Assembly (NCBI GenBank): GCA_002331565.1
Contig: DCZC01000075.1
Span: 7,177-35,343, forward strand
Direction: 5' to 3'
Origin: Gemmatimonas sp. UBA2094
GTDB lineage: Bacteria; Gemmatimonadota; Gemmatimonadetes; Gemmatimonadales; Gemmatimonadaceae
DNA: 28,167 nt
A program made the translations under genes and the position numbers. Shown here piece by piece: positions 8,349-15,364 of the stretch; within the stretch, counting starts at the first letter, position 1, and each line of letters opens with the position of its first letter. The notes beneath the pieces were generated by a model. The model worked only from the letters and a program-made list of their open reading frames with translations, was not told the DNA's origin and made no database searches.

Positions 8349-8603
8349 ATGTACACCACCTCTTTCGCCGCACCGGGCCAGCGCACGGGGCTCCGCCGCC
8401 CGGCCCGTCTTGCCGCGTACTCGCTGTTCGCGCTCGTGATTCCGTCGCTGCTCGGCTCGCAGTCGCGCCGGCGCTGCCCGCAGTTCGCTCGTGTGCCGGG
8501 CTACGGCGCCTGCACCAATATTTCCGGCCCGGATTGCGGCTTCTGCACCTATCGCTGCAACGACGACACCGTGGTGCGCTGGAACGTGTGCGGCAGCAAG
8601 TAA
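8349..8603 (+). CDS. Small secreted six-cysteine protein, unknown function
   Basis: An 84-residue product with a basic N-terminus (GQRTGLRRPAR), a hydrophobic core (LAAYSLFALVIPSLLG) and a short mature part of about 45 residues. That mature part has cysteines at 43, 55, 63, 66, 70 and 81, enough for three disulfides in an oxidising compartment. I do not recognise a named family. Its stop overlaps the start region of the following lipoprotein gene by 16 nt, so the two are probably translated from one message. The arrangement (short Cys-containing exported peptide, then a propeller-like lipoprotein) recalls NVEALA-type peptides beside 6-bladed-propeller proteins in Bacteroidota. That comparison is by architecture only, not sequence. 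Confidence 0.6.
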   Translation: MYTTSFAAPGQRTGLRRPARLAAYSLFALVIPSLLGSQSRRRCPQFARVPGYGACTNISGPDCGFCTYRCNDDTVVRWNVCGSK

Positions 8604-9784
8604 CGGCACGCGGCACGCTGGCCGCGCTGCTGCTCGGCGCGTCGGCGGTTCTCGGTTCCGCCTGCGGCGAGCGGGTCGATGGCATCGAAGACGCACCCCC
8701 GGCGCTGCGTGCGTCGCTCGCGGCGCGCACCGTCTACCCGGCCAAGCGTGAGGAGTGGCGCAACGACATCACGCGCCTCGTCGACAGTACCATGGTGCCG
8801 CGCATGTTCCGCGCGGGCGGCATCACCGTGGCCCTGTTGCAGGAGTCGCCCGCGCGCATCACGCAGTTCGAGCAGCACAGCCACGGCGGGCTGCTGTCCA
8901 CGCGCCCCGTGCATGTCGATCCCACGCTCGATGCCGAGGTGCCACGCGACATCGTGGCGCCCACCACGCTGTCGCGCGTCACCGACGACGTGACGATGGA
9001 CATCATGGACAGCGCCACGAGCACCCTCGTGCGCGAATCCATCGGGGGGTTCGTGTTCCGGCGGGACCTGCCGCTGCTGCGTGGTGGCAGCGGGCAGATC
9101 TGCACGATTTCGCCGGCCACGCTGTTGCACGTGCGGCATCTCGGCGAACGCAAGGTGCTCGAGGCCTTCTCCATCACCGCCGATCCCAAGGACGACGCGC
9201 TCGTCGGGCGTCACCGTCTGCGGGTCGACCCCGGTGCCCGCGTGCGGTTCGGCAGCGGAGACCGCCGGCACTGTGTGCTGCTCACCGGGCGTGGCGTGCT
9301 GGTGGCGCAGGCACCCATGGACACCGGCGCGGCAAAGACGCCGGACACGAGCCCGCGCATCATGACCCTGCGGCGGCCGGGGGAGCCGACCGCGCGCACT
9401 TTCGGCGGCGCCGACAGCTCGTCGCGGGTCATCCCTGATCCGCAACATCCGTACGTGGTGGATGCTGCCAAGGTGATCGGCGGCTACGTGGTGCTGGTGG
9501 GGATGGAGAACGATCGTCAGGGACGGCTCATCGATTACTACGACGAACGCGGCGCGTATCTGCAGAGCGCCATGCTGCCGTTCACGGCGTCGGCGCTGAC
9601 GGGTGAGGGGCCGCGCTTTCTTGTGCTTCACCAGGACGCGACGTACCGCTGGTGGATGTCGAGTTGGCTCACGCCGATGTACGCGCGCGGGGCCAAGGCG
9701 GCGCCGGAGCCACCGCCCGCGACGGCCGCCATGGAGAAGCAACTGTTCGACCTGCCGCCCGGTAGCGCGACCGGCAGGAAGTAA
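8588..9784 (+). CDS. Predicted lipoprotein, possibly 6-bladed beta-propeller
   Basis: A 398-residue predicted lipoprotein of unknown function. The GTG at 8588 was chosen because it gives MRQQVTARGTLAALLLGASA leading to the lipobox LGSAC with C26 as the lipidated residue; the frame is open further upstream but is not protein-like there. The mature part is beta-rich. Segments such as VIGGYVVLVGMENDRQGRLI, DYYDERGAYLQSAMLPF and ASALTGEGPRFLVLHQD look like successive propeller blades (strand, YDxxGxYL turn, strand), as in proteins annotated '6-bladed beta-propeller'. It overlaps the cysteine-rich peptide gene by 16 nt, implying translational coupling and a shared role at the cell envelope. No catalytic motif is seen. 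Fold assignment is tentative. Confidence 0.7.
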   Translation: MRQQVTARGTLAALLLGASAVLGSACGERVDGIEDAPPALRASLAARTVYPAKREEWRNDITRLVDSTMVPRMFRAGGITVALLQESPARITQFEQHSHGGLLSTRPVHVDPTLDAEVPRDIVAPTTLSRVTDDVTMDIMDSATSTLVRESIGGFVFRRDLPLLRGGSGQICTISPATLLHVRHLGERKVLEAFSITADPKDDALVGRHRLRVDPGARVRFGSGDRRHCVLLTGRGVLVAQAPMDTGAAKTPDTSPRIMTLRRPGEPTARTFGGADSSSRVIPDPQHPYVVDAAKVIGGYVVLVGMENDRQGRLIDYYDERGAYLQSAMLPFTASALTGEGPRFLVLHQDATYRWWMSSWLTPMYARGAKAAPEPPPATAAMEKQLFDLPPGSATGRK

Positions 9785-9825
9785 GCGGCGGCACGACGTC
9801 CACGGCGAACGCGTTGTCTGCGCGC

Positions 9826-10659
9826 CTACTTCGCCATCTGCGGAAACAACGGCAGTTTCGCGATGTCGCGCTGGTCGTGCTGGATGATCACCGTGGCCTT
9901 GAGATTCTTCGCGATCTGCTTGAAGCGGTCGATCGACGCGAGCGTGGCCGCCCGATCGGTGTTGAAGCTCGGCACGCCGTTGCTGTCGTAGTTCTCGTGG
10001 AAGTGCGCGAGATCGCCGGTGAGCAGCACGTTGCCCATCCCCTTGAGACGGACGAGCAGGCTGCGATGACCGGGCGTGTGGCCGGGCATGTTGAGGATGA
10101 TCACCGAGCCGTCGCCGAAGACGTCCTTGTCGCCCGTCAGCGTTTCGACCTTGCCGCCGCTCAGCCAGGGCGCGATGGAGGCCTGATTGGGCGTGATCTT
10201 CGCATCGCTCAGGACGTCCCAGTCGCCCTTGCCCACGAGCAGTGTGGCCGCCGGGAACAGGCTCGCCTGGCCGATGTGATCCCCGTGCGAGTGGCTGAGC
10301 CCCACGTACTTCACCTGCGCCGCGGCGAGGCCGAGCCGGCCCAGCAGTTCGGGAATGGTCTCCTTGGGCGAGGTCGGCGCGTTGCTCTTGGGGAACCCGG
10401 TATCCCACACCAGGACGTCGTCGCCATGGCGGATCACGTAGCAGCTGTACACCAGCTGCACCTTGAGCCCGTTGTAGGCGTAGGTGTCGGAAAAGCGCTG
10501 CCCCACATCGGTGGGCGGCTGGTTGGTGCCGCATTCGAGGCGCGCGAGGGAAACGGCGGCGGGCGTCGCGGGCGTCTGTGCCTCGACCGTCGCCGTGAGC
10601 GTTACCAGCAGGGTCGTGGCGCTGACGGCACGCGCGGAGGATCGGAGCGACAGGGTCAT
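9826..10659 (-). CDS. Exported MBL-fold hydrolase, AHL-lactonase-like
   Basis: A metallo-beta-lactamase-fold hydrolase of 277 residues with an N-terminal signal peptide (MTLSLRSSARAVSATTLLVT, cleavage near VEAQ). The metal-binding motif SHSHGDHIG supplies H123, H125, D127 and H128. NMPGHTPGHRS provides the next histidine, LTGDLAHF the bridging aspartate and IIQHDQRD the last histidine. The order and the ending resemble N-acyl homoserine lactonase-family proteins, so a lactone substrate is plausible but unproven. The ATG at 10659 was chosen because it begins the signal peptide; the frame is open to about 10821, but that part is basic and has no signal. It is divergent from the small membrane protein gene. 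Confidence 0.87.
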   Translation of the reverse strand: MTLSLRSSARAVSATTLLVTLTATVEAQTPATPAAVSLARLECGTNQPPTDVGQRFSDTYAYNGLKVQLVYSCYVIRHGDDVLVWDTGFPKSNAPTSPKETIPELLGRLGLAAAQVKYVGLSHSHGDHIGQASLFPAATLLVGKGDWDVLSDAKITPNQASIAPWLSGGKVETLTGDKDVFGDGSVIILNMPGHTPGHRSLLVRLKGMGNVLLTGDLAHFHENYDSNGVPSFNTDRAATLASIDRFKQIAKNLKATVIIQHDQRDIAKLPLFPQMAK

Positions 10660-10731
10660 GGGGCGGACGATCTGGAGGAAATGGTAGGCGCGCTGCGGTG
10701 CGGTACGGTGGAGTCGACACCCAAAATTGCG

Positions 10732-10747
10732 ATATGTTCTCGCATAT
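10732..10747. repeat. Short inverted repeat in a divergent intergenic region
   Basis: ATATG (10732-10736), TTCTCG and CATAT (10743-10747) form a perfect 5-bp inverted repeat with a 6-nt centre. It is AT-rich in an otherwise very GC-rich stretch between divergent genes, so it could be an operator or part of a promoter. Confidence 0.25.
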
Positions 10748-10769
10748 GGCGAGCGTCGGGCCGCTCCCC

Positions 10770-10775
10770 TAGCTT
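10770..10775 (+). promoter_or_regulatory. TAGCTT box before the 54-aa membrane protein
   Basis: TAGCTT followed by 7 nt and an ATG at 10783 that opens a six-codon frame. The real gene starts at 10813 with its own GAGGGA ribosome site (10803-10808). Same hexamer as at 12104 (minus), 12156, 13710 and 26500. Confidence 0.4.
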
Positions 10776-10782
10776 CGTGCGC

Positions 10783-10803
10783 ATGGTCACTTCTCTGCGA
10801 TAG
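10783..10803 (+). CDS. Candidate leaderless mini-ORF, MVTSLR
   Basis: Six sense codons and TAG. The ATG lies 7 nt after TAGCTT, so it would be at the 5' end of the transcript. The stop (10801-10803) touches the Shine-Dalgarno-like GAGGGA of the next gene, whose ATG is 9 nt further on. A ribosome ending here would be placed for reinitiation at 10813. A frame this short can arise by chance. Confidence 0.3.
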   Translation: MVTSLR

Positions 10804-10812
10804 AGGGACTCG

Positions 10813-10977
10813 ATGGATCACAACTACAAGGCGGGACGCGCCGTCGTCGTTGGCGTGCTGCTGGGGGCCTTCATCGGCTTGCTCACGAGGCGCCTCGCCC
10901 TGGGCGCCATCCTGGGCATGGGGATCGGTCTTGCCATTGACGCGTCGAACAAGGCGAAGCGGGACAAGGACAGGTAG
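10813..10977 (+). CDS. Small two-helix membrane protein, unknown function
   Basis: A 54-residue protein beginning MDHNYKAGR. Two hydrophobic glycine-rich segments (about residues 10-25, AVVVGVLLGAFIGLL; and 28-43, LALGAILGMGIGLAID) are separated by TRR and followed by a charged tail ending NKAKRDKDR. This suggests a helical hairpin in the cytoplasmic membrane with both ends inside. The repeated small-xxx-small spacing (G14, G18, G22; G31, G35, G37, G39) is glycine-zipper-like and suits tight helix packing. GAGGGA at 10803-10808 is a usable ribosome site. No family is recognised. It lies alone between two minus-strand units. Confidence 0.6.
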   Translation: MDHNYKAGRAVVVGVLLGAFIGLLTRRLALGAILGMGIGLAIDASNKAKRDKDR

Positions 10978-10990
10978 CGGCGGCGTCAGG

Positions 10991-11209
10991 CTATCGGTTG
11001 TCGCCGTGCCCCGTGAAACCGATGCGGGCGTTCACTGCCCGCCGTTCGTCGAGCGACATGGAGGACCAGCGGGCGATCTCTTCACGGGACCGCCCGCAGC
11101 CGTAGCAACGCCCCGTGAGGTCGAGTTGGCACACCTTGATGCAGGGTGACGTCGCGGGCGCCGTCGGTGGCGGTGACGCCGGCGGGATGGACTCGGGGGA
11201 TCGCGACAT
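10991..11209 (-). CDS. DUF1289 family protein
   Basis: A 72-residue protein whose core SPCIKVCQLDLTGRCYGCGR followed by SREEIARW matches DUF1289, with the four-cysteine pattern C-x3-C-x7-C-x2-C that suggests bound metal (zinc or iron-sulfur). The downstream helix (SREEIARWSSMSLDERRAV) is also typical. The N-terminal 20 residues are a proline/alanine-rich tail. It starts 11 nt after the TauE/SafE permease stop on the same strand, so the two are probably co-transcribed. The molecular role of the family is unknown. Confidence 0.88.
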   Translation of the reverse strand: MSRSPESIPPASPPPTAPATSPCIKVCQLDLTGRCYGCGRSREEIARWSSMSLDERRAVNARIGFTGHGDNR

Positions 11210-11220
11210 CCTGCCTTCCG

Positions 11221-12096
11221 TTACGCCGGTTGAGGGCGGCGCAGCATCCCGATGGCCGCATACGCCACGACGGCAATCACCAGCCAGCGCAGCAGATCGA
11301 TGGGCAGGCTCGTGACCAGCAGCGCGGCCACGAGCACGCCGGGAATGCCGCCGATCGCGAGGCCGATGGCCGGCTGATTCACCTGATTGCGTCGCTTGAT
11401 GAATGCGAGGCAGCCCAGCAGTGCCGCAAACGCCCCACTGCCCATCATGATGGGAAATGCCGCGCGCGGGTCCATGCCGAGAGCGCTGAGCAGCACGAAG
11501 GTGGGGCCGTAGTTGCCGATCCCGAGCATGATGAGCGCGCCGAGCACGAAGTTCACGCCCAGCGCGATGAGCAGCGCGCCGCCACTGAGCGAGAGGGCCG
11601 TGCCGCCCACCGGCATCTTGTTGAGCTGCGCGATGGTCATGAATAGCGCGGCTACCACGAGGGCCACACCCATGCCCAGTTGGATGGGTCGACGGGGAAG
11701 TCGCGAAACGATGCCGGCTCCCAGCCAGCCACCCACGAGCGCCGTGGTGATCATGAGCACGAGCAGCGTGATGTCGATCTCGATCTTCGAGATGAAGATC
11801 AGCGCCTGCGCGGCCACCGAGAGCGTCAGCCCGACGATCATGGTCCCCGGAAGCCGTTCGTCGGGCACCATGCGCAGCGCCTTGAACGCCGCGGTCGTGG
11901 TGGCCAGCGATCCGATGCCCAGCGTATCGAAAAAGTTGACGACGAAACCGATGGCGATCTGCAACGGCGTGGGCCGTAACGGTTCACCGGCACCGCGGTC
12001 AATCGAGCGCCACCACCGCCACACCAGCAGGACGGAGAGCGCGACGATGGCGGCGAGCAGCAGGAAACGGACGTCGGGGAGAGGGGCAGCGCGCAT
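11221..12096 (-). CDS. TauE/SafE (DUF81) family permease
   Basis: An integral membrane protein of 291 residues with about eight hydrophobic segments in the two-half arrangement of TauE/SafE anion exporters. IGFVVNFFDTLGIGSLATTT in the first half and NFVLGALIMLGIGNYGPTF in the second are the family's paired G-x-G-rich re-entrant regions, here with N-F-x-D/G-x-L-G-I-G. Known relatives export sulfite, sulfoacetate or similar organosulfur anions, but the substrate is not predictable here. The ATG at 12096 was chosen because it starts the first membrane helix and lies 7 nt downstream of a TAGCTT box; the frame extends further upstream without membrane character. DUF1289 follows in the same unit. 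Confidence 0.88.
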   Translation of the reverse strand: MRAAPLPDVRFLLLAAIVALSVLLVWRWWRSIDRGAGEPLRPTPLQIAIGFVVNFFDTLGIGSLATTTAAFKALRMVPDERLPGTMIVGLTLSVAAQALIFISKIEIDITLLVLMITTALVGGWLGAGIVSRLPRRPIQLGMGVALVVAALFMTIAQLNKMPVGGTALSLSGGALLIALGVNFVLGALIMLGIGNYGPTFVLLSALGMDPRAAFPIMMGSGAFAALLGCLAFIKRRNQVNQPAIGLAIGGIPGVLVAALLVTSLPIDLLRWLVIAVVAYAAIGMLRRPQPA

Positions 12097-12103
12097 GGGT
12101 CGG

Positions 12104-12109
12104 AAGCTA
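12104..12109 (-). promoter_or_regulatory. Leaderless -10 box of the TauE/SafE gene
   Basis: On the minus strand TAGCTT is followed by exactly 7 nt (CCGACCC) and the ATG at 12096. This is the clearest leaderless geometry in the window, with no Shine-Dalgarno sequence possible in between. Confidence 0.5.
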
Positions 12110-12155
12110 GTTCGCGGATCGGGCGGCCGCTCGCGCGCGCCGCTGGTGGGGACGC

Positions 12156-12161
12156 TAGCTT
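12156..12161 (+). promoter_or_regulatory. TAGCTT box before the TIGR04076 gene
   Basis: TAGCTT (continuing TG, so TAGCTTTG overall) lies 41 nt before the ATG at 12203, which has its own GAGAGAG ribosome site at 12193-12199. With the minus-strand box at 12104 it makes a divergent promoter pair. TAnnTTTG is the -7 pattern of Bacteroidota promoters, a group related to Gemmatimonadota. Confidence 0.4.
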
Positions 12162-12202
12162 TGCAGCGTCCCCGCGCCGCCCGCTGCCATCCGAGAGAGT
12201 CC

Positions 12203-12556
12203 ATGAGCGTCAACGACGAGTTCACCCTGTACGACCTGAAGGTGGAGGTCGTGGCCAATCGCGGCCGGATGATGTGCCGTGAGCGCATCGGCGACTACTT
12301 CGAGGTGAAGTCGGGCACGATCTTCATTCCCGACGGGCAGGGGTTCCCGCTGTATGCAATGGCCGCACTGCTGCCACTGCTGCCGGCGAAGCAGCGGCCC
12401 ACGCATCCCAACGACTGGATGACGACGGACTCGGATATCGCCTGTCCCGACGTGCACTGTGGGGCGGTGTTCCGCATTTCCCGCACGGAATCCCGCACGC
12501 TGCGCCACAGTGAGGAGAGCGGCGAAGCGCTGCCCGGAGCCGGCGGGCCGTCGTGA
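12203..12556 (+). CDS. TIGR04076 family protein
   Basis: A 117-residue cytoplasmic protein of the uncharacterised TIGR04076 family. The characteristic order is visible: LYDLKVEVV at the start, RERIGDYFEVKSGTIFIPDG, GFPLYAMAALLPLLPAKQR in the middle, DWMTTDSDIACPD, and VFRISR near the end. Cysteines at the RMMCRERIGD and DIACPDVHCG positions are typical, and metal or redox function has been suspected but not shown. GAGAGAG at 12193-12199 is a good ribosome site for the ATG. The stop overlaps the GTG start of the aldo/keto reductase (GTGA), indicating translational coupling. Confidence 0.88.
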   Translation: MSVNDEFTLYDLKVEVVANRGRMMCRERIGDYFEVKSGTIFIPDGQGFPLYAMAALLPLLPAKQRPTHPNDWMTTDSDIACPDVHCGAVFRISRTESRTLRHSEESGEALPGAGGPS

Positions 12557-13596
12557 GCGCGCCTCGCCGGCTGCTGGCCGACGGCTACACCGTTCCGCCG
12601 GTCATCGCTGGCGCGTGGCAGCTGTCCGAGGGGCACTCGGCGCGGGCCATCGACCGCGACGCGCAATTCGCCACCTGGGATCTGCTGGCCGATCATGGCT
12701 GCGACACCCTGGACTGCGCCGACATCTACACCGGTGTGGAGGCGCTTATCGGCGAGTATCGTGCCGCGCGGCAGGGACGCCGGGTACAGGTGCACACGAA
12801 GTTCGTCCCCGATCGTGACATGCTCGCGCAGGTGGATCGCACCTACGTCACGCGCATCATCGAGCGCTCGCTGTCGCGTCTACGCACCGATGCGCTCGAC
12901 CTCGTGCAGTTCCACTGGTGGCGGTACGAGGTGCCCGGCATGGTGGAGGCCGCGGGGATGCTTCGCGACCTCCAGCGTGAAGGGAAAATCCGGCATCTGG
13001 CGCTGACCAACACCAATGCGGCCGTGACCGGCGCACTGCTCGATGCGGGGATCCCGTTGGTCGCCACGCAGGTGCAGTACTCGGTGCTCGACCGGCGGCC
13101 AGCCGCACAACTCGCGCCACTGGCGGCGTCGCGCGGCATGCATCTGCTCAGTTACGGGTCCGTGGCCGGCGGCTTCCTTGGCGAGGCGTGGCGAGGGGCG
13201 GCCGACCCCACGGGCGATTACGAGAATCGGTCGTTGGTGAAGTATCGTCTCGTGATCGACGATTGCGGTGGGTGGGCCGCGTTCCAGCGAGTGCTCGACG
13301 CACTCGGTGACATCGCTGCCCGGCACGGTGTCGGGATCGCCAACGTCGCGCAGCGCTGGGTGCTCGATCAACAGGCGGTGGGAGCGGTCATCGTGGGGTT
13401 CCGTACCTCGGCCAGCGCGATGCGCACGGTGCAGACGCTGGGGCTGACGCTGTCATCCGCCGATCACGCGCAACTCGAGGACGTGCTGAGCGCACTGCCC
13501 ATGCCCGTGGGCGACGTGTACGACGCCGAGCGGGATCCGCAGTCGGTGCATGCGGGCATCATCCGGTACAACCTGAACACGCAGCCATCGGGGTAA
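12553..13596 (+). CDS. Aldo/keto reductase
   Basis: An NAD(P)H-dependent oxidoreductase of the AKR superfamily, 347 residues. The tetrad is complete: D54 and Y59 in DCADIY, K83 in HTKF and H121 in VQFHWW. The barrel elements RSLSRLRTDALDLVQFH, KIRHLALTN, VQYSVLD and the C-terminal cofactor-binding region (VGFRTSASAMRT) follow in the usual order. The GTG start at 12553 overlaps the upstream TGA by the GTGA arrangement. The C-terminus is somewhat extended (VHAGIIRYNLNTQ). The substrate is unknown, and nothing in the partner TIGR04076 protein identifies it. Confidence 0.92.
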   Translation: MSAPRRLLADGYTVPPVIAGAWQLSEGHSARAIDRDAQFATWDLLADHGCDTLDCADIYTGVEALIGEYRAARQGRRVQVHTKFVPDRDMLAQVDRTYVTRIIERSLSRLRTDALDLVQFHWWRYEVPGMVEAAGMLRDLQREGKIRHLALTNTNAAVTGALLDAGIPLVATQVQYSVLDRRPAAQLAPLAASRGMHLLSYGSVAGGFLGEAWRGAADPTGDYENRSLVKYRLVIDDCGGWAAFQRVLDALGDIAARHGVGIANVAQRWVLDQQAVGAVIVGFRTSASAMRTVQTLGLTLSSADHAQLEDVLSALPMPVGDVYDAERDPQSVHAGIIRYNLNTQPSG

Positions 13597-13709
13597 GGCA
13601 TACCGGCGGGCCACGTGCTGCGTGCGGCCTCTTCGGAGCGTGGGGCCACGCGGGAAAGGGTACGGCAACCGTTGGGGGGCGCGGGGGATGACCACGGCGC
13701 CGGGGGGTG

Positions 13710-13715
13710 TAGCTT
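13710..13715 (+). promoter_or_regulatory. TAGCTT box before the ABC-F gene
   Basis: TAGCTT is followed by 6 nt (TCAGGA) and GTG at 13722, which opens a ten-codon frame ending at the ABC-F start. If the box is the -10 element, any translation start upstream of about 13720 is excluded. That argues against the in-frame ATG at 13688 as the ABC-F start. Confidence 0.45.
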
Positions 13716-13721
13716 TCAGGA

Positions 13722-13754
13722 GTGAACTTTCACCTGCTGCCACTATCCGTGTGA
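13722..13754 (+). CDS. Candidate leaderless leader peptide MNFHLLPLSV before ABC-F
   Basis: Ten codons starting with GTG 6 nt after the TAGCTT box and ending in TGA at 13752-13754. The ABC-F start codon GTG (13751-13753) overlaps that stop as GTGA. No Shine-Dalgarno sequence serves the ABC-F GTG, so coupling from this frame would explain its translation. Some ABC-F genes are controlled by leader peptides; a regulatory role here is inference. Confidence 0.4.
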   Translation: MNFHLLPLSV

Positions 13755-15364
13755 CGCTCCTTTCCTGTTCCAACATCGGTATCTCGTTCGGCGCCACCGA
13801 ACTGCTCAAGGACATCACCTTCACTGTAGGCGAGGGTGAACGCTGGGGCATCATCGGCCGCAACGGTGCGGGCAAGTCGTCCATTTTCAGCGTCATCACC
13901 GGCGACCGGCAGCCCAATGTTGGCGCCGTGGCGCGCAAGCCGGGCATGCGGCACGCGCTGCTGGACCAGCATCGGGCCTTCGAAGGCGCTACTACGGTGT
14001 GGCAGGCGGGTGCGGCGGCATGGCGTGACGTGATTGCGCTCGAGCACAGCATCGCCGAGCAGGCGATGAAACTCGGCGAACTCGGCGACAAGATCACCGA
14101 CGAGGTGCTGGAAAAGTTCGGGCGCGATCAGGAGCGCTTCGCCGACATGGGCGGCTACGAGTATCACGCCCGCGTCGACGCGGTCTTGCAGGGGCTCGGT
14201 TTCGACGCCGAGGAATCCAAGTCGCGCCTCGTCGCCACGTTGTCGGGTGGTGAGCGCGGGCGTGTGGGTCTCGCCGCGCAGCTCATCGCCCCGGCCGACC
14301 TGCTCATGCTCGACGAACCCACCAATCACCTCGATCTCGACACGATCCACTGGTTGCAGGAGTGGCTCAAGGAGGCGGGTGAAACCGTACTGGTGGTGTC
14401 GCACGACCGTGCGTTTCTCGACAGTATCTGCACGCACATCCTGCACATTGAAGCCAAAAGCAGCGAGTGGTACAAGGGCAACTACAGCGCGTTCGTGCCG
14501 CAACGCGCGGAGCGTCGCCTCACGCGTGATCGCGAGATCGAGAAGCAGCGCGCGTACGTGAAGAAGGAAGAGGAATACATCCGGCGGAACATTGCCGGGG
14601 TGAACTCGTTCCAGGCCAAGGGCAAGCGCAAGCGCCTCGAGCGGCTGCCGCGTCTGGCGCCTCCGCCGGGCGATCCGGCCGCCATGTCACTCGAGTTCAA
14701 GGTGAATGATCGGGGTGGCGATCAGGTCATCGACATCAAGGATTTGCGGGTGGAGGTGCCCGGGCGTGTGCTGGTGGACGACTTCACCGCCGTGCTGCGT
14801 CGCAACGACTTCGTGGCGTTGGTGGGGCCCAACGGGGCCGGCAAGTCGAGCTTCATCTCCACCATCATGGGAGACCGCGAGCCCGCGGCCGGAACGGCGC
14901 GTATCGGCAGCTCCATTACGCCGGCGTACTTCAAGCAGGATCTGGGTGACCTGCCGCTCGACCTGTCGATGTATGATGCCATTCAGGCGCAGCGGCCACT
15001 CTGGAGCCGCGGGGCCGTCCAGAATCACCTGGGCGCGTTCGGCTTCACGCAGGAAGAGGTGTTCCGGGACATCCGCACGCTGAGCGGCGGCGAGCGCGCG
15101 CGCATGGCGCTGGCGCTCATGACGCTCACGGGCGCAAATCTGCTCGTCCTCGACGAGCCCACGAATCACCTCGACGTCGAGAACATCGAAGTGCTCGAAG
15201 ATGCGCTGGGCGAGTACGAAGGAACCGTGCTGATCGTGAGTCACGACCGCGCCTTCCTGCGTGAGGTGGCGACGCGCGTGTGGTGGTTCGAAGGCCCCAC
15301 GCTCAAGGACTTCGACGGGTCGTTCGTGGATTGGGAGACAACACAGGAGCACCGATCGCGGTGA
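13751..15364 (+). CDS. ABC-F family ATPase (ribosome-associated type)
   Basis: A soluble protein with two fused ABC ATPase domains and no membrane segment, as in ABC-F translation factors and ribosome protection proteins. Domain 1 has Walker A GRNGAGKS (36-43), signature LSGGE (164-168) and Walker B/H-loop region DEPTNHLD (188-195). Domain 2 has GPNGAGKS (359-366), LSGGE (444-448) and DEPTNHLD (468-475). The inter-domain linker (about 225-300) is charged and helical (WYKGNYSAF, then REIEKQRAYVKKEEEYIRR), the P-site tRNA interaction motif region. 537 residues with no C-terminal coiled-coil extension. The GTG at 13751 begins right at the conserved LLSCSNIGISFG. Whether it is a housekeeping factor or a resistance protein cannot be decided. 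The start overlaps the stop of a possible leader peptide. Confidence 0.92.
   Translation: MTLLSCSNIGISFGATELLKDITFTVGEGERWGIIGRNGAGKSSIFSVITGDRQPNVGAVARKPGMRHALLDQHRAFEGATTVWQAGAAAWRDVIALEHSIAEQAMKLGELGDKITDEVLEKFGRDQERFADMGGYEYHARVDAVLQGLGFDAEESKSRLVATLSGGERGRVGLAAQLIAPADLLMLDEPTNHLDLDTIHWLQEWLKEAGETVLVVSHDRAFLDSICTHILHIEAKSSEWYKGNYSAFVPQRAERRLTRDREIEKQRAYVKKEEEYIRRNIAGVNSFQAKGKRKRLERLPRLAPPPGDPAAMSLEFKVNDRGGDQVIDIKDLRVEVPGRVLVDDFTAVLRRNDFVALVGPNGAGKSSFISTIMGDREPAAGTARIGSSITPAYFKQDLGDLPLDLSMYDAIQAQRPLWSRGAVQNHLGAFGFTQEEVFRDIRTLSGGERARMALALMTLTGANLLVLDEPTNHLDVENIEVLEDALGEYEGTVLIVSHDRAFLREVATRVWWFEGPTLKDFDGSFVDWETTQEHRSR

Noticed and set aside
13633..13660. GCGTGG-GG-CCACGC repeat after the aldo/keto reductase
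   Set aside because: Loop is too small unless the stem is cut to 5 bp, and no T-run follows; common by chance at this GC content.
13688..13750. In-frame ATG at 13688 as the ABC-F start (MTTAPGGVAF...)
   Set aside because: The added residues are not family-like, and the frame would run across the TAGCTT box that best explains transcription of the gene.
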